A DNA stretch of 64,000 nt from contig CP018628.1 in the NCBI GenBank assembly GCA_002271215.1, forward strand, positions 2,852,001 to 2,916,000, in the 5' to 3' direction. Positions 41,721-53,609 of this stretch are shown in pieces (position 1 is the stretch's first letter; each line of letters opens with the position of its first letter). Both the position numbers and the translations under genes were made by a program. Below the pieces are notes generated by a model, which was not told the origin of the DNA, made no database searches, and saw only the letters and a list, made by a program, of their open reading frames with translations. Origin of the DNA: Lelliottia jeotgali (GTDB lineage: Bacteria > Pseudomonadota > Gammaproteobacteria > Enterobacterales > Enterobacteriaceae).

Positions 41721-43091
41721 TTACGCCTTCAACAGCGCCAAAATATCCTGCGTTCGCGCCTCCATCAGCGGAACATCAGCGCGCGACTCCACGTTCAGGC
41801 GCACCACTGGCTCCGTATTCGACGAGCGCAAATTAAAGCGCCACTGCGGGAACGACATGCTGATCCCGTCCGTGCGGTCGATCTCCAGCGCGTGCAGCGC
41901 AAAATGTTGCTCCACGCGGGCGATAGACTCGGCGGGCAGTTCCAGCTTGCTGTTGATCTCGCCGCTCGCCGGGAACGCCGCCATGCGGTCGCGAACCAGT
42001 TCGCCCAGGGTTTGTCCTTTCAGGCACAGCAGTTCCGTCACCAGCAGCCACGGGATCATTCCGCTGTCGCAGTAGGCAAAATCGCGGAAGTAGTGATGGG
42101 CGCTCATTTCGCCGCCGTAAATCGCGTCTTCTTCGCGCATGCGCTCTTTGATGAACGCGTGACCGGTTTTCGACATCACCGGCGTGCCGCCCGCCGCGCT
42201 CACTACGTCGACGGTGTTCCAGGAGAGGCGCGGATCGTGAATGATTTTCGCGCCCGGATTTTTTTCGAGGAAGGCTTCAGCCAGCAGGCCGACGATGTAA
42301 TAGCCTTCGATAAACTGGCCGTTCTCATCGAACAGGAAGCAGCGGTCAAAGTCGCCGTCAAAGGCGATGCCCATGTCCGCGCCGTGCTCAATCACCGCAT
42401 TGCGGGTATCGTCCCGGCACTCGGGCAGCAGCGGGTTAGGAATACCGTTCGGGAAGTTGCCGTCCGGGGTGTTGTGAACTTTCACGAAGGTGACCGGCAC
42501 ATTCAGGGCTTTAAAGCGCGCTTCGAGAGCATCCACCACCGGACCGGCGGCGCCGTTCCCGGAGTTGATCACCAGCTTCAGCGGGGTGATATTTTTGACG
42601 TTGATGTAGCCGAGTAGGTGATCGATATAGTCTTTGCGCAGATCGATTTGTTGGTAGGTTCCGCGCGCGGCTTCGTTTACCGGCGGGAAATCGTTGGCTT
42701 CGGCCAGGCGCTGTACGTCGCGCAGGCCGGTGTCGCCGCTGATTGGACGTGCGCCTTCACGCACCAGCTTCATGCCGTTGTAATCCATCGGGTTATGGCT
42801 GGCGGTGACTTCGATACCGCCGTCGACGCCCAGATGGAAGGTGGCAAAGTAAATCTCTTCAGTACCCGAAAGCCCAATATCCAGCACATCCACACCCGCG
42901 TCCTGCAACCCTTTCGCCAGCGCCAGTTTTAGCGCTTCGCTTGTCAGGCGCACATCGCCGCCCAGCACGATAGTTTTCGGTTTCAGATATTCGCCGTACG
43001 CGCGACCAATGCGCCACGCGATGTCTTCATTCAACTCTTCGCCTAATTTGCCGCGAATATCGTAGGCTTTGAAACAGGTTAATTTATTCAT
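41721..43091 (-). CDS. cpsG: CpsG (ManB), phosphomannomutase
   Basis: Converts mannose-6-P to mannose-1-P for GDP-mannose and GDP-fucose supply. It has 456 residues. The phosphoserine lies in [17 protein letters not shown], Mg binding in [16 protein letters not shown], substrate loop in [11 protein letters not shown], phosphate loop in [13 protein letters not shown]. It is one of the colanic acid operon's GDP-sugar genes. Confidence 0.96.
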   Translation of the reverse strand: MNKLTCFKAYDIRGKLGEELNEDIAWRIGRAYGEYLKPKTIVLGGDVRLTSEALKLALAKGLQDAGVDVLDIGLSGTEEIYFATFHLGVDGGIEVTASHNPMDYNGMKLVREGARPISGDTGLRDVQRLAEANDFPPVNEAARGTYQQIDLRKDYIDHLLGYINVKNITPLKLVINSGNGAAGPVVDALEARFKALNVPVTFVKVHNTPDGNFPNGIPNPLLPECRDDTRNAVIEHGADMGIAFDGDFDRCFLFDENGQFIEGYYIVGLLAEAFLEKNPGAKIIHDPRLSWNTVDVVSAAGGTPVMSKTGHAFIKERMREEDAIYGGEMSAHHYFRDFAYCDSGMIPWLLVTELLCLKGQTLGELVRDRMAAFPASGEINSKLELPAESIARVEQHFALHALEIDRTDGISMSFPQWRFNLRSSNTEPVVRLNVESRADVPLMEARTQDILALLKA

Positions 43092-43158
43092 GGTTTTACC
43101 CTTTTTCAGGCAACAGTCGGCCCTGACCCAAAATGGTCAAAATTGTCTTTGTCGTTAT

Positions 43159-43236
43159 TTGCCGGATGGCGCTGCGCTTATCCGGCCTACAGGTCCGTGG
43201 TCTTTTGTAGGCCGGATAAGCAACGCGCATCCGGCG
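43159..43236. repeat. REP/BIME element between cpsB and cpsG
   Basis: TTGCCGGATGGCGCTGCGCT followed by TATCCGGCCTAC, then the inverted GTAGGCCGGATAAGC and CATCCGGC: two facing REP units. It is related to the element at 4257 and lies within the 160-base gap. Confidence 0.88.
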
Positions 43237-43251
43237 AACAACGCGCTCGGG

Positions 43252-44688
43252 CTAAACCCGTCCGTACCGGTCCTGGAAGCGGACAATGTCGTCCTCTTCC
43301 AGGTAGGAACCGGAGCGCACTTCGATCAGATCGAGAGGAATTTTCCCTGGGTTTTCCAGGCAATGGGTCGCACCGAGCGGGATATAGATAGATTCGTTTT
43401 CGCCGAGCAGTTTGACGTCATCATCAATGGTGACTTTTGCCGTGCCTGCCACCACCACCCAGTGTTCGGCGCGATGATGGTGCATCTGCACGGATAGCCC
43501 CTCACCGGGTTTCACGGTGATGCGCTTGACCTGATAACGCTCGCCCGCATCGATGGAGTCATATTTGCCCCACGGACGGTACACTTCGCGGTGAATGTGA
43601 TGCTCATGACGACCATCAGCTTTGATCTGCTCGACGACTTTTTTGACGTCCTGCACCGAGTTGCGATCGGCAATCAGCACCGCGTCTTTGGTCTGCACTA
43701 CCACCAAATCTTTCACGCCCACGGTAGTCACCAGACCAGACTCCGCATAGATATAGCTGTTTTCGGTTTTATGACTGATGACATCGCCATGATGGACGTT
43801 GCCTTCCGCCGTATGAGCGCTGATTTCCCACAGTGACGACCACGAGCCAACATCGCTCCAGCCCGCATCCATCGGTACCACTACCGCGTCCGCCGTGCGC
43901 TCCATCACCGCATAGTCCACTGACTCTTCCGGGCAGGCGAGGAATGACGCTTCGTCCACGCGGATAAAGTCGAGATCCGGGTCAACCACCGCCATCGCTT
44001 TTTCGCAGGCGCGAAGAATATCCGGGCGATACTTCTCCAGTTCCTCCAGATAACGCCCTGCGCGGAACAGGAACATGCCGCTGTTCCAGTAATATTCGCC
44101 GCTGGCGACGTAAGCCTGCGCCGTTTCCAGATTCGGTTTTTCGACAAACTGCGCCACGTTAAACGCCACGCTATCACCTTCGCCAGTGGTCACATCGCCG
44201 CGACGAATGTAACCATATCCTGTTTCCGGCAGATCCGGCACGATGCCGAAGGTCACCAGTTTGCCGCTTTCGGCATATGGAATGGCAGCACGCACCGCGT
44301 CACGGAAGGCGTCTTCCTGCTGAATCACGTGGTCTGCAGCCAGCACCAACATCAGCGGGTCACAGTCCGGGCTGCTGCGCTGGGCGGCCAGTGCCGCCAG
44401 GGCAATCGCCGGCGCGGTATTGCGGCCAGCGGGCTCAAGAATGATATTTTCGGTCAGCTTATTGAGCTGACGCAGCTGCTCGGCAACGATAAAACGGTGC
44501 TGCTCGTTGCAAATCACCACCGGGCTTTCGCACTCCACGCCGTTGAGACGCGAAACCGTGGTTTGCAGCATGGTGAGTTCCCCTTTCAGGCACAGGAACT
44601 GCTTGGGGTAAAGCACGCGGGACAGCGGCCACAGCCGACTACCAGAGCCACCCGCCATCACCACCGGGTACAATTTATTCTGACTCAT
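43252..44688 (-). CDS. cpsB: CpsB (ManC), mannose-1-phosphate guanylyltransferase
   Basis: Makes GDP-mannose from Man-1-P and GTP. It has 478 residues. The N-terminal pyrophosphorylase signature is [20 protein letters not shown] with PKQF, followed by VLAADHVI and [10 protein letters not shown]. The C-terminal mannose-6-phosphate isomerase-type cupin is seen in [10 protein letters not shown] and [19 protein letters not shown]. Confidence 0.96.
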   Translation of the reverse strand: MSQNKLYPVVMAGGSGSRLWPLSRVLYPKQFLCLKGELTMLQTTVSRLNGVECESPVVICNEQHRFIVAEQLRQLNKLTENIILEPAGRNTAPAIALAALAAQRSSPDCDPLMLVLAADHVIQQEDAFRDAVRAAIPYAESGKLVTFGIVPDLPETGYGYIRRGDVTTGEGDSVAFNVAQFVEKPNLETAQAYVASGEYYWNSGMFLFRAGRYLEELEKYRPDILRACEKAMAVVDPDLDFIRVDEASFLACPEESVDYAVMERTADAVVVPMDAGWSDVGSWSSLWEISAHTAEGNVHHGDVISHKTENSYIYAESGLVTTVGVKDLVVVQTKDAVLIADRNSVQDVKKVVEQIKADGRHEHHIHREVYRPWGKYDSIDAGERYQVKRITVKPGEGLSVQMHHHRAEHWVVVAGTAKVTIDDDVKLLGENESIYIPLGATHCLENPGKIPLDLIEVRSGSYLEEDDIVRFQDRYGRV

Positions 44689-44691
44689 GAT

Positions 44692-45915
44692 TTATCCCCG
44701 TATATCTGCAATAAATTGGCTAAGCACGTTCTCTTTCTCGAGCGTGCGTTCGGCATATTCACGTGCCACCGTGTTCTCTTTCGGCATGGCGAGAGCCAGT
44801 TCAATCCCGGTCACCAGCGCATTGACCGATTCCGGTTCCACGCAAACGGCGATCCCCGGATAGCTTTCGCACAGCTGGCCTAACTCGGTTTCAGGCTCAG
44901 CGGTGATCACCGCGTTGCCGCCGACGGCCAAAATATTGGTCAGTTTGGATGGCAGAACCGCATCGGCTGCGCCGCGCTTTTGCACCACCAGATGACAATC
45001 ACCCATCTTCAACAAGGCAGGCAGTGCCTCGTAAGACTGAAGCGGGAAAAATTTAACGTTGTTCAGGCCGCGTTCGCTGACCATTTTTTCAAGCCGGGCT
45101 TTACCGCCGCCCTGCCCGACAATCACAAACACCCACGGATGTTTATCAAGCTGCTGCGCGGCGTCGATAACGCTTTCCAGTCCCTGTTTTTCCCCGATGT
45201 TGCCGGAGTAAAGAATGATTTTTTGATCGACAGGTAAACCGAGCTGCGCACGTAATGCCAGCGCATCGCTCTGCGTCACGTCGCGAAAACGCGCCACTTC
45301 GGACCAGTTCGGGAAGAAGACAATTTTCTGCGCCGGAACGCCTTTCTCCTGCGCTTTATTCATCATCGAGCGCGAAATGGTCGAAACATAATCGACGTTA
45401 TGCAGACCGCTGCGCTCAAAGGCACTGGCCAGTTTCGCAACTTTTCCGCCCTTGCCTTTCCCGGCCATACCTAAGCCGAGCATGGCGTCCACTTCATAAT
45501 CCTGGATGTGCAGCAAGGTGCGGGCGCCACTGAGTTTGCCCAGCAGGCGCATACCTGGCGTACAAAACAGGGTTGGCACCACGCCGATAATGCGATCCGG
45601 CTTCCAGCGACGCTGAGCCATCAGCGGGAAGAAACTGCTCAGGGCAAAGCTTCCCAAATGCAGCAGGCGTTTCAGCGTCGAGGGTTGTTTTGGCACATAC
45701 AGCGGGCAACGCCAGACGGTCGCGGCTCCCTGCTCGCGGCGATAGCGCCAGCTGGAGTAACGCTCGCCGACCTTCCATTCCGGGTAGTAAGGCGGGGCCG
45801 TAATGACCCGCACCTCGTGACCCTGACGGGCCATCCACTCCACCATCTCACCGGTGTACTTGCCGATACCGGTTAACTCCGGCGAATAGTTGATTCCGTA
45901 CACCAAAATTTTCAT
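44692..45915 (-). CDS. wcaI: WcaI, colanic acid fucosyltransferase (GT4-like)
   Basis: A 407-residue GT-B protein that adds the first fucose to the glucose lipid in colanic acid assembly. It starts [20 protein letters not shown] and has [20 protein letters not shown] at the second domain. Length and sequence match E. coli WcaI. It overlaps gmm by four bases. Confidence 0.95.
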   Translation of the reverse strand: MKILVYGINYSPELTGIGKYTGEMVEWMARQGHEVRVITAPPYYPEWKVGERYSSWRYRREQGAATVWRCPLYVPKQPSTLKRLLHLGSFALSSFFPLMAQRRWKPDRIIGVVPTLFCTPGMRLLGKLSGARTLLHIQDYEVDAMLGLGMAGKGKGGKVAKLASAFERSGLHNVDYVSTISRSMMNKAQEKGVPAQKIVFFPNWSEVARFRDVTQSDALALRAQLGLPVDQKIILYSGNIGEKQGLESVIDAAQQLDKHPWVFVIVGQGGGKARLEKMVSERGLNNVKFFPLQSYEALPALLKMGDCHLVVQKRGAADAVLPSKLTNILAVGGNAVITAEPETELGQLCESYPGIAVCVEPESVNALVTGIELALAMPKENTVAREYAERTLEKENVLSQFIADIRG

Positions 45916-46391
45916 ATGCCTGGCACTCCGGCCTGACGATCAGCGAGGAAGTACGCGCGGCTGTTGTCGTGAACGTTGTCACTGTCCAGCAACGCGCTCT
46001 GTTCCAGCCAGCGGTAATCGTCGTGTTGAGAATCAGGCAGACGCAGGTCTGCCTCACTCACTTTCAGGCGAAAACCCAGCACCACGTAGTGAGTGCTGAA
46101 ATCAGTGCCGGAGAAGTTATCGTCATAGAAGTGCTGCCATACTCCGTAAAACTGGCCTGCCGCCATCGGCAGACGCAGCCCCAGCTCCGCGAGAGTGAGA
46201 CGCTCGAAAGCATTTTCTAAGGTCTCATCTTTCTGCACGCGTCCTCCCGGCACGAACCAAAACCCTTGCGCCGGGCGATTGGTGCGCTTGCCGAGAAGAA
46301 ACTCGCCGCGTTCATTCTCCACGATTAAATCGATGGAAATCAGCGGAGTGGAACGTACTACCGTGGCAAAATCTTCCTGACTTAAAAACAT
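45912..46391 (-). CDS. gmm: Gmm (WcaH, NudD), GDP-mannose mannosyl hydrolase
   Basis: Nudix-like hydrolase cleaving GDP-mannose and GDP-glucose to GDP and sugar. It has 159 residues. The altered Nudix box follows [20 protein letters not shown], lacking one canonical Glu, as is normal for Gmm. Start ATG 46391 ([12 protein letters not shown]) matches E. coli; the longer frame lies in fcl. It may tune GDP-mannose levels. Confidence 0.94.
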   Translation of the reverse strand: MFLSQEDFATVVRSTPLISIDLIVENERGEFLLGKRTNRPAQGFWFVPGGRVQKDETLENAFERLTLAELGLRLPMAAGQFYGVWQHFYDDNFSGTDFSTHYVVLGFRLKVSEADLRLPDSQHDDYRWLEQSALLDSDNVHDNSRAYFLADRQAGVPGI

Positions 46392-46393
46392 AA

Positions 46394-47359
46394 TTACCCC
46401 CGGAAGCGGTGCTGGTTTTCCAGGAACCACTGGTACGTACTGGCCAGTCCCTGTTCGAGCGACACTTCGTGATACCAGCCGAGCTGGTGCAGACGCGTCA
46501 CGTCCAGCAATTTACGCGGTGTGCCATCGGGCTTAGTGGCGTCGAACACCACGCGTCCTTTGTAGCCCACCACCTGGGCGATGGTCTGCGCCAGTTCGCG
46601 AATGGTGCAATCAACGCCAGTACCGACGTTGATGTGCGACAGCATCGGCTGGGTGTTCTCAGCCCACACCTCGCGGTCCAGCTCCATCACGTGAATACTG
46701 GCGGCCGCCATATCATCCACGTGCAGGAACTCGCGCATCGGCGTCCCGCTGCCCCACACCACCACATCCGGGGTGTTTTCCGCCGTCGCTTCGTGGAACC
46801 GACGCAGCAGCGCCGGGATCACGTGCGAATTACTCGGGTGGAAGTTATCGTGCGGACCGTACAGATTGGTCGGCATCACCGAGCGATAGTCGCGGCCATA
46901 CTGGCGGTTATAGGATTCGCACAGTTTGATCCCGGCAATTTTTGCAATCGCGTAGGGTTCGTTCGTCGCTTCCAGCGTTCCCTGTAACAGCTCGCTTTCG
47001 GCGATTGGCTGTTTGGCCAGCTTCGGGTAGATACAGGATGAGCCGAGGAACAGCAGCTTGTTCACGTTGTGCAGATGCGCGGCGTGAATGATGTTGCTCT
47101 CGATCATCATGTTCTCGTAGATGAAATCCGCCGGGTAGCTGTTGTTGGCGACAATACCGCCCACTTTCGCTGCCGCCAGATACACCTGGTCTATACGTTC
47201 TTCGGCAAAAAACTGCTGCACCGCCTGGCCATCGAGCAGGTTGAGCTCGTCGCGGGTGCGGACAATCAGTTCAGCGTCGCCGCGCTGCTCCAGCTGACGG
47301 ACAATGGCTGAACCCACCATTCCACGATGACCGGCGACAAAAATACGTTGTTTGGTCAT
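46394..47359 (-). CDS. fcl: Fcl (WcaG), GDP-L-fucose synthase
   Basis: Epimerase-reductase that turns GDP-4-keto-6-deoxymannose into GDP-L-fucose with NADPH. It has 321 residues. [18 protein letters not shown] binds [14 protein letters not shown] has Ser, and PYAIAKIAG has the catalytic Tyr-x-x-x-Lys. It follows gmd with a three-base gap. Confidence 0.96.
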   Translation of the reverse strand: MTKQRIFVAGHRGMVGSAIVRQLEQRGDAELIVRTRDELNLLDGQAVQQFFAEERIDQVYLAAAKVGGIVANNSYPADFIYENMMIESNIIHAAHLHNVNKLLFLGSSCIYPKLAKQPIAESELLQGTLEATNEPYAIAKIAGIKLCESYNRQYGRDYRSVMPTNLYGPHDNFHPSNSHVIPALLRRFHEATAENTPDVVVWGSGTPMREFLHVDDMAAASIHVMELDREVWAENTQPMLSHINVGTGVDCTIRELAQTIAQVVGYKGRVVFDATKPDGTPRKLLDVTRLHQLGWYHEVSLEQGLASTYQWFLENQHRFRG

Positions 47360-47362
47360 GAC

Positions 47363-48484
47363 TCAGGACTCCAGCGCGATGGCAACCTCGTAGCCATGAG
47401 ACTTGAGCAGAGAGTGCTTTTTCGCTGCTTCAAGATCGTTGGCAACCATTTCGGAGACCATTTCCTGCAGGGTGATTTCCGGTTTCCAGCCCAGTTTTTC
47501 GTGCGCTTTGGTCGGGTCGCCGAGCAGGGTTTCCACTTCCGCAGGACGGAAGTAACGCGGGTCAACCTGGACGATCACATCGCCTGGTTTCACGCCCGGC
47601 GCATCGTGACCGGTGACAGAAACCACCACACCGCGCTCTTCTACGCCGGTGCCTTCGAAGCGCAGTTTGATGCCAAGCTGTGCCGCCGCCATTTCAACGA
47701 ACTGACGCACGGAGTACTGCACGCCGGTCGCAATCACGAAATCTTCCGGGTTATCCTGCTGCAACATCATCCACTGCATTTTCACGTAGTCTTTCGCATG
47801 ACCCCAGTCACGCAGGGAATCCATGTTGCCGAGGTGCAGGCAAGATTCCAGGCCCTGAGCGATGTTGGCAATGGCGCGGGTGATTTTACGGGTCACGAAG
47901 GTTTCGCCACGACGTGGGGATTCGTGGTTGAACAGAATGCCGTTACAGGCGTACATGCCGTAGGATTCGCGGTAGTTCACGGTGATCCAGTAGGCGTACA
48001 GTTTGGCGACCGCATACGGAGAGCGCGGGTAGAATGGCGTTGTCTCTTTCTGCGGGATTTCTTGTACCAGGCCGTACAGCTCAGAGGTAGACGCCTGGTA
48101 GAAACGGGTTTTCTTTTCCAGGCCGAGGAAGCGAATCGCTTCCAGCAGGCGCAGCGTACCCATGCCATCGACATCTGCGGTGTATTCCGGGGATTCGAAG
48201 GAGACCGCTACGTGGCTCATTGCGCCCAGGTTGTACACTTCATCCGGCTGCACTTCCTGCAGAATACGCGTCAGGTTGGAGCTGTCGGTCAGGTCGCCGT
48301 AGTGCAAATGGAATTTCGGGTTGGCGGCATGAGGATCCTGATAGATGTGGTCCACACGCTCGGTATTAAACGAAGAGGCGCGGCGTTTAATACCGTGAAC
48401 TTCGTAACCTTTCTCCAGCAGGAATTCCGCCAGGTAAGAACCGTCCTGACCGGTAATGCCAGTGATGAGAGCGACTTTAGACAT
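47363..48484 (-). CDS. gmd: Gmd, GDP-mannose 4,6-dehydratase
   Basis: First committed step to GDP-L-fucose. It has 373 residues. [18 protein letters not shown] binds [13 protein letters not shown] holds Ser/Thr and Glu; [15 protein letters not shown] the catalytic Tyr-x-x-x-Lys; [11 protein letters not shown] is a family block. It is part of the GDP-fucose block gmd-fcl-gmm. Confidence 0.97.
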   Translation of the reverse strand: MSKVALITGITGQDGSYLAEFLLEKGYEVHGIKRRASSFNTERVDHIYQDPHAANPKFHLHYGDLTDSSNLTRILQEVQPDEVYNLGAMSHVAVSFESPEYTADVDGMGTLRLLEAIRFLGLEKKTRFYQASTSELYGLVQEIPQKETTPFYPRSPYAVAKLYAYWITVNYRESYGMYACNGILFNHESPRRGETFVTRKITRAIANIAQGLESCLHLGNMDSLRDWGHAKDYVKMQWMMLQQDNPEDFVIATGVQYSVRQFVEMAAAQLGIKLRFEGTGVEERGVVVSVTGHDAPGVKPGDVIVQVDPRYFRPAEVETLLGDPTKAHEKLGWKPEITLQEMVSEMVANDLEAAKKHSLLKSHGYEVAIALES

Positions 48485-48516
48485 GTTTATATTCCTCTGT
48501 ACTTATCAATCAGAAA

Positions 48517-49065
48517 TTATTCAGTTTCAACGCGTTCGCGTATCACCACTGCGGGGTTGCCACGGCAAATCTTATTTGCCGGTAGCGATTTAAAAACGCT
48601 GCTGCGGGCACCAATGACCGTGCCATCGCCAACAGAAACACCAGGTGCGACAAAAACATCTGTCGCCAGCCAGCATTTTTCGCCGATCACAATCGGCGTG
48701 GCATTAATATCAAAATGCTGACTCATAAAATCATGGCTACCGGTGCACAAATAACACTTCTGCGACACCACGGAATTTGCGCCAATCGTTATCTCACCAA
48801 GGGTATATAACACCGCGTCATCACCTACCCAGGCGTAATCACCGAGGGTTAATTTCCAGGGATAGGTAATTTTCACTGACGGGCGAACAACCACATTTTT
48901 GCCAATTTTCGCGCCAAATAAACGCAACAAAAAAGCTCGCCAGCGATACAACACCTGCGGAGACCAGGCAAATAATGTTGCTTGCACGGCCCACCAGAGT
49001 TGCACCTTAATTCCATTACCACCGCGAAAACCTTTCGGGACGGTAAAACCACTGAGATCCTGCAT
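48517..49065 (-). CDS. wcaF: WcaF, colanic acid O-acetyltransferase
   Basis: A 182-residue LbH-fold acetyltransferase. Hexapeptide turns run through VVRPSVKITYPW, GDYAWVGDDAVLY and GEITIGANSVVSQ; CTGSHDF has the catalytic His; the end is GNPAVVIRERVE. It acetylates a fucose of the repeat. Start ATG 49065; a GTG codon precedes it. Confidence 0.94.
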   Translation of the reverse strand: MQDLSGFTVPKGFRGGNGIKVQLWWAVQATLFAWSPQVLYRWRAFLLRLFGAKIGKNVVVRPSVKITYPWKLTLGDYAWVGDDAVLYTLGEITIGANSVVSQKCYLCTGSHDFMSQHFDINATPIVIGEKCWLATDVFVAPGVSVGDGTVIGARSSVFKSLPANKICRGNPAVVIRERVETE

Positions 49066-49080
49066 CACCTTTCCTTATAC

Positions 49081-49827
49081 CTACGCTTTGTTATATAAGG
49101 CTTTCGTTTTGCCTGTCGTTCTCAGACGTAATAAATAGGACAATTCCGCCCAGAAGCCCGGCACGCGTAATATATTGCGCTGCACTTTTTTGGCATCCTG
49201 ACATAATTCCAGATTATTCGAGGTTGACACTCCACCCATTGAGAATTCCGACACCAGCCCTTTTATGCGGCGGAACGGATATCCAGATTTATACAAACTG
49301 GCGGCCAACGCATAATCTGATGACACTTTATATTGCAAGTCATACGGCTGTTTTTTCAGCCCGGCAGTCGGGAAGAAAATCGCCTGATGGCTGGCCGGTA
49401 AACTGTGGTAGATATACCAGCCGCTTTTGGCGCTACGCCGAATTTTATTGCCATCACCGAAGTCCAGCAGCGCATCACCGATAAACATCGCGTCCTCTTT
49501 CTGACGCGACAGCTGGCGGGCAAACAGCGCCACATCTTCATGGAAAACATCACCCGAATTGAGGAAGATTGCATAGCGCCCTTGCGCCATCTCGATGCCT
49601 TTATTCATCGCATCGTAAATGCCGTTATCTTTCTCGCTGATGTAACGTAAGTTGAACTCACTGTTGAGTTTTTCCAGAAACTCCGCCGTGCCGTCGTTTG
49701 AACCGCCGTCCACCACTACCCATTCAAAGGTGATGCTCGGATCGCGTGCCAGATTGCGCAGCGAGCGCCAGGTTTTTACGACCCCTTCGTGGTTGCGAAA
49801 GGCGACAGTAATGACGCTAAGAAACAT
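49081..49827 (-). CDS. wcaE: WcaE, colanic acid glycosyltransferase (GT2)
   Basis: A 248-residue GT-A enzyme. [35 protein letters not shown] and [11 protein letters not shown] give the nucleotide-binding Asp and DXD-like motif. It matches E. coli WcaE; the product is implicated in adding a fucose. Start ATG 49827. Confidence 0.94.
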   Translation of the reverse strand: MFLSVITVAFRNHEGVVKTWRSLRNLARDPSITFEWVVVDGGSNDGTAEFLEKLNSEFNLRYISEKDNGIYDAMNKGIEMAQGRYAIFLNSGDVFHEDVALFARQLSRQKEDAMFIGDALLDFGDGNKIRRSAKSGWYIYHSLPASHQAIFFPTAGLKKQPYDLQYKVSSDYALAASLYKSGYPFRRIKGLVSEFSMGGVSTSNNLELCQDAKKVQRNILRVPGFWAELSYLLRLRTTGKTKALYNKA

Positions 49828-49843
49828 AAACCACCTCGTTTCG

Positions 49844-51064
49844 TCATACGTTCGTAATATTGAGCGCTTTACGCAAAATAAACGGACAGACAATTAAGAA
49901 TGCATATTCCGGGCTAAATATTGACCCAGTAAAGAACAGCGACACTGGTGTAAAAAGATAAAGCTGAACACGAAAATTCTGATTATCACCAAATGCGGTA
50001 ATCATCATTTTAAACACTTTAAACAGGTACCAGAGCGTTAACAGCACGGCGAACCAGGAAAAGTAAATAATTAACAGATACAGACCATTGTCTATGGTTT
50101 TACCGACATCCGCACCGTTAAAGATTCCGAATGATGCAACATATTCGTAAAGTGAGCCAAATCTGACTACACCATCAATATGGGTTAACGAATACCCAAC
50201 CATCACCAGCGGACCGATAATGCGATAATAGGACGATGAGCCTTCCGTGCCTAAATCACCCAGACGCGTCGAGATGTAGGGAAATGCAAAAATAATACCC
50301 ACTAAAAATACGGTTAGCGAAATTATTGCTAACGGTAGTTTTTTCTTAATCGCGTCTTTATTGAGATACTGAAAGGCCCATTCAAGCAGGTAAAACAAGA
50401 TAAATGTCATTACCCCAGAGAAGGAACCTGACAGAACAATCCCTGCAAGAATCATAGCATCGGTCTTGGGCGTTTTGATACCAAACTGTTTGATGCTGAG
50501 CCAAATTGAGATTAGTGCCAGAGCAAAAAATGCCGGTTCGAAATAGAGCGCAGTGGTTCGCTTGCCACCAAACTTAATGAAGTTCATGACATAGCTATTA
50601 CTGTAAATGAGATATTTCGAAATAATCTCCATCAGACTGCTGCCGCCGGTCAAAATAATTTGCGCCATTTCCAGTGCAGCAAGCACAACAATGAACGCCA
50701 CGGCAATATAAAAGAACCTGAGGATCTTCCGATAATTGTGCGGAGAAATTGTTTTAAAGCGAATACTCCAGACCATACCAATAATAATCACGATATAGAC
50801 AAAGAGCATGGTGGAGGTCACGTACTTACTGGCATCCAGCGACTGACCAAAGATGTAGTTAAATGCCGTTAAACCAAAACCCAGCCCCAGGGCAATCATC
50901 AGCTTCTTAACGCTAATCTTCTCGACGTACAGCAGCAGCAAGAGCGGCAAGAAGGTGACAATGGTTATCGGGAAGCTTTCACCCAGTTGGGCTATTTTGA
51001 CGTTGACCAGCAGATAGATTAGCGGTAACAGCAGATAACTACAGATTCTGATAGAACGAGACAT
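49844..51064 (-). CDS. wcaD: WcaD, colanic acid polymerase (Wzy-like)
   Basis: A 406-residue polytopic inner-membrane protein with about ten helices, nearly identical to E. coli WcaD, including [19 protein letters not shown] and [19 protein letters not shown]. It polymerises colanic acid repeat units in the periplasm. I use ATG 51064 (MSRSIRIC); the open frame extends 74 codons further but those overlap wcaC. It overlaps wcaC by 26 bases. Confidence 0.94.
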   Translation of the reverse strand: MSRSIRICSYLLLPLIYLLVNVKIAQLGESFPITIVTFLPLLLLLYVEKISVKKLMIALGLGFGLTAFNYIFGQSLDASKYVTSTMLFVYIVIIIGMVWSIRFKTISPHNYRKILRFFYIAVAFIVVLAALEMAQIILTGGSSLMEIISKYLIYSNSYVMNFIKFGGKRTTALYFEPAFFALALISIWLSIKQFGIKTPKTDAMILAGIVLSGSFSGVMTFILFYLLEWAFQYLNKDAIKKKLPLAIISLTVFLVGIIFAFPYISTRLGDLGTEGSSSYYRIIGPLVMVGYSLTHIDGVVRFGSLYEYVASFGIFNGADVGKTIDNGLYLLIIYFSWFAVLLTLWYLFKVFKMMITAFGDNQNFRVQLYLFTPVSLFFTGSIFSPEYAFLIVCPFILRKALNITNV

Positions 51065-52256
51065 ACTCCTCCAGCATCTGTTGGCCGCTGTACGCCTTAC
51101 GGCTGCGGTTGCGGAACGATTCCAGGCTGGTGTTAAAAACTGCCTGGGCAATCTCGGCTTTTGGTCGTTGTACCAGCGGCAGCACCTCATGCTCGCTGAA
51201 GGTTTTCCCGCCCGATTTTTCCAGCACTTCGCGCGCGGCGTCGCTGTGGGTGGCGATGACAGGTACACCAATCGACAGCGCTTCACACAAAATCAGCGGA
51301 TAGTTATCCACGCGTGAACTGAACACCAGAGCGTCCATCCCGTTCAGGGCACTCATCAGCTTGCGCTTATCGGTTTCAAAGCCGTGGTTGGTGACGTTCG
51401 GACCCTCGAACGGTGAGAATTTGCCGAAGGTGTGCAGCTCGATTTTGTCGCCGAGCGCCATCATGTCGCGCACCAGCTGTTGATTGGTTTTACCGTCGTA
51501 GCGCAGGTCATGAGCAACCACCGCGATTTTCGGCTTGCCCGGCGTGACGGCAACCGGCGTCAGTTCCGCCAGAATTTCTTCCGTCGCGACATCGATACCG
51601 TTATTAATAATTTTGCAGCGCCCAGGTCCATACAGACTGTTGAACGCGTCAGCAACATGCTGACTCGGAGAGATAAACTGGCAGCCGAGCGCCAGCATGT
51701 CGCGGAACAGCCGACGTTTATCGCCGACCAGCTGATGCGCGCGATCCACTTTGACCGGTGGATAGTTGGCAAGCGTCGGGCATTTCTGGCAGTTCGTTTT
51801 CCAGCCTTCGCAACCGTCGGTGAAGGCACAGCGCCCGGTGACGCTCCAGTGATCGTGCAGCGTCCAGACAAAGGTGGTGTCCGGTTTATGCGCCTGCACG
51901 TTTTCACAGAACGCGACCACCTCTTCCAGTTTCAGCCAGTAGCTATGAAGGACGTGGAAATGGAGAACCACCGGTCCGGTGGTACGCGTCACGGTGCGGT
52001 ACAGGTTATTCAGATTGCCAAACAGATCGCGGTTGAACAGACGAAACAGCGCGATGTTGGCAATAGAGGTCAGACGCGGCGTCTGTTTCAGCACGTGCGG
52101 ATAGTTATCGTGGCTGACACTTTTTTTGCCGCCCTTGCCGTAGCCGTACACAAAGCGGGACTGTAACCCTTTTTGCAGCGCGCGCTGATGCAGATCCAGT
52201 GCCACGCCAGCCGCCCCGCCTTCTGCGAGGCGAACGTTAAATTGCAGAATATTCAT
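51039..52256 (-). CDS. wcaC: WcaC, colanic acid glycosyltransferase (GT4)
   Basis: A 405-residue GT-B enzyme proposed to add galactose. It begins NILQFNVRLAEGGAAGVALD, and has a Cys-rich insert CAFTDGCEGWKTNCQKCPTL typical of this subfamily, possibly metal-binding. The donor domain includes LILCEALSIGVPVIATHSDA. It overlaps wcaB by four bases. Confidence 0.95.
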   Translation of the reverse strand: MNILQFNVRLAEGGAAGVALDLHQRALQKGLQSRFVYGYGKGGKKSVSHDNYPHVLKQTPRLTSIANIALFRLFNRDLFGNLNNLYRTVTRTTGPVVLHFHVLHSYWLKLEEVVAFCENVQAHKPDTTFVWTLHDHWSVTGRCAFTDGCEGWKTNCQKCPTLANYPPVKVDRAHQLVGDKRRLFRDMLALGCQFISPSQHVADAFNSLYGPGRCKIINNGIDVATEEILAELTPVAVTPGKPKIAVVAHDLRYDGKTNQQLVRDMMALGDKIELHTFGKFSPFEGPNVTNHGFETDKRKLMSALNGMDALVFSSRVDNYPLILCEALSIGVPVIATHSDAAREVLEKSGGKTFSEHEVLPLVQRPKAEIAQAVFNTSLESFRNRSRKAYSGQQMLEEYVSFYQNL

Positions 52257-52744
52257 TTGATGACCTTCACACGGGCTTTTTCACCGACCACCAGGGCGTT
52301 ATCCGGAATGCTGTCCAGTACCACGCTGCCTGCGCCAATTGTGACGTTGTTGCCGACGGTAATATCGCCAATCATCACCACGTTAGCGCCGAGTTCAACG
52401 TTGTTGCCAATCACCGGGCAGGCCAGGCTTTCCGGGCCACGATTGCCGATAGTGACGGCGTGCCGAATGGTGAAATCATCACCTGCGACGACGAACTTAT
52501 TGATAACAACGGCGTAGCCGTGGTGAATGGTGAAACGGCGTCCGATAGTCGCGGCGGCCTGGATTTCATAGCCAAACAGGCATTCGGTGATGATGCGGTA
52601 CAGCACCAGAACCGGTGCGGCCCATAAATTGTTGAGCACATTTTTTTTGCGCCACACGGAGCAAAAATGTGCGATGCGGTACGCAATAACCATGCAACAT
52701 GGACGCAGGCTCCAGCCGTTGGCACGGCAATCTTCCAGAATCAT
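52253..52744 (-). CDS. wcaB: WcaB, colanic acid acetyltransferase
   Basis: A 163-residue serine acetyltransferase-like LbH enzyme. Hexapeptide repeats in ATIGRRFTIHHGYAVVINK and GNNVELGANVVMIGDITVG; catalytic His in FTIHHG. It ends VVGEKARVKVIK as in E. coli. It acetylates a residue of the colanic acid repeat. One-base overlap with wcaA. Confidence 0.94.
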   Translation of the reverse strand: MILEDCRANGWSLRPCCMVIAYRIAHFCSVWRKKNVLNNLWAAPVLVLYRIITECLFGYEIQAAATIGRRFTIHHGYAVVINKFVVAGDDFTIRHAVTIGNRGPESLACPVIGNNVELGANVVMIGDITVGNNVTIGAGSVVLDSIPDNALVVGEKARVKVIK

Positions 52745-53586
52745 TATTTCCCCCGAAGCCCGTCAGCCAGACGCTTGGTATTGCGCACGGAAAACAGCGT
52801 CAGCAACGTGCGCCAGTTCATGCGTTTATTGCGGATCTGATACAGAGTAAACAGCTGATACTTCCGGCTGGCACGGTCGAATTTGTCTTTGTGCTTGCGG
52901 TAAAAATGGAAGTAGCCGGAGAATTTTTTTGGCGATGAGGTGATCTGCATTTCGCCGTGATTGATGTGCAAAATCTGCGTGGCGTCGTCCACTTTCCACG
53001 GTTCGCCATACTCCATCACCATGCGCAGGAAAATGTCGTAATCCTGTGCGGCTTTCAGTTCGGTATCGAATAAACACTCTTTGAAGCGCCACGCCCAGGT
53101 AAAGACCTGATTACCGATGATGTTGCGTTTGTAAAACAGGCGGCGCGAATACGGCGATTTCGGATACAGCGGCAGGCTGGCGGGTTGCGAATAGACTTCG
53201 CCCTGGCAGACGTAGTCGTTGGCATACAGAAACGCGTGGGTCACCAGCTGATGTTTGTGCGACAGGAAGATCGACAGACGGTTGGGTGTCCATTCGTCGT
53301 CATCGTCGATACCGGTCAGGAACTCCCCTTTCGCCTGCATAATGGCCTGATTGCGCACCGCGCAGGCCCCGGAATTGATATCGTTATGGGTGTACATCAC
53401 GCGCGGGTCGTTCAGTTCGGTGACAAATTTTTGCAGCTGCTCATAAGACGACGAGCAATCATCGACGATGATCAATTCCCAGTGGTCGTAGTCCTGACGT
53501 AAAACCGATTTAATCGCGCGGATCGCCAGCTGCTGGCGATTCCAGGTAGGCATATAGATGGAGATCAAAGGGCGTGGTGTTGTCAT
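52744..53586 (-). CDS. wcaA: WcaA, colanic acid glycosyltransferase (GT2)
   Basis: A 280-residue GT-A enzyme. PLISIYMPTWNRQQLAIRAI and LIIVDDCSSSYEQLQ open it, TGIDDDDEWTPNRL has the DXD region, and KAAQDYDIFLRMV the ED-type acceptor base. It is the E. coli WcaA equivalent, with WcaA implicated in glucuronic acid addition. Start ATG 53586 (MTTPRPLIS). Confidence 0.94.
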   Translation of the reverse strand: MTTPRPLISIYMPTWNRQQLAIRAIKSVLRQDYDHWELIIVDDCSSSYEQLQKFVTELNDPRVMYTHNDINSGACAVRNQAIMQAKGEFLTGIDDDDEWTPNRLSIFLSHKHQLVTHAFLYANDYVCQGEVYSQPASLPLYPKSPYSRRLFYKRNIIGNQVFTWAWRFKECLFDTELKAAQDYDIFLRMVMEYGEPWKVDDATQILHINHGEMQITSSPKKFSGYFHFYRKHKDKFDRASRKYQLFTLYQIRNKRMNWRTLLTLFSVRNTKRLADGLRGK

Positions 53587-53609
53587 TTTATTCCCCGAAT
53601 GGCTTGTTG

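Noticed and set aside
41715..42617. A 300-codon open frame antisense to cpsG
   Set aside because: Shadow frame over a certain phosphomannomutase gene; no domain and no start signal.
51065..51286. A 74-codon N-terminal extension of wcaD
   Set aside because: It overlaps wcaC in another frame and has an Arg/Cys-rich translation; WcaD homologues begin at the ATG at 51064.
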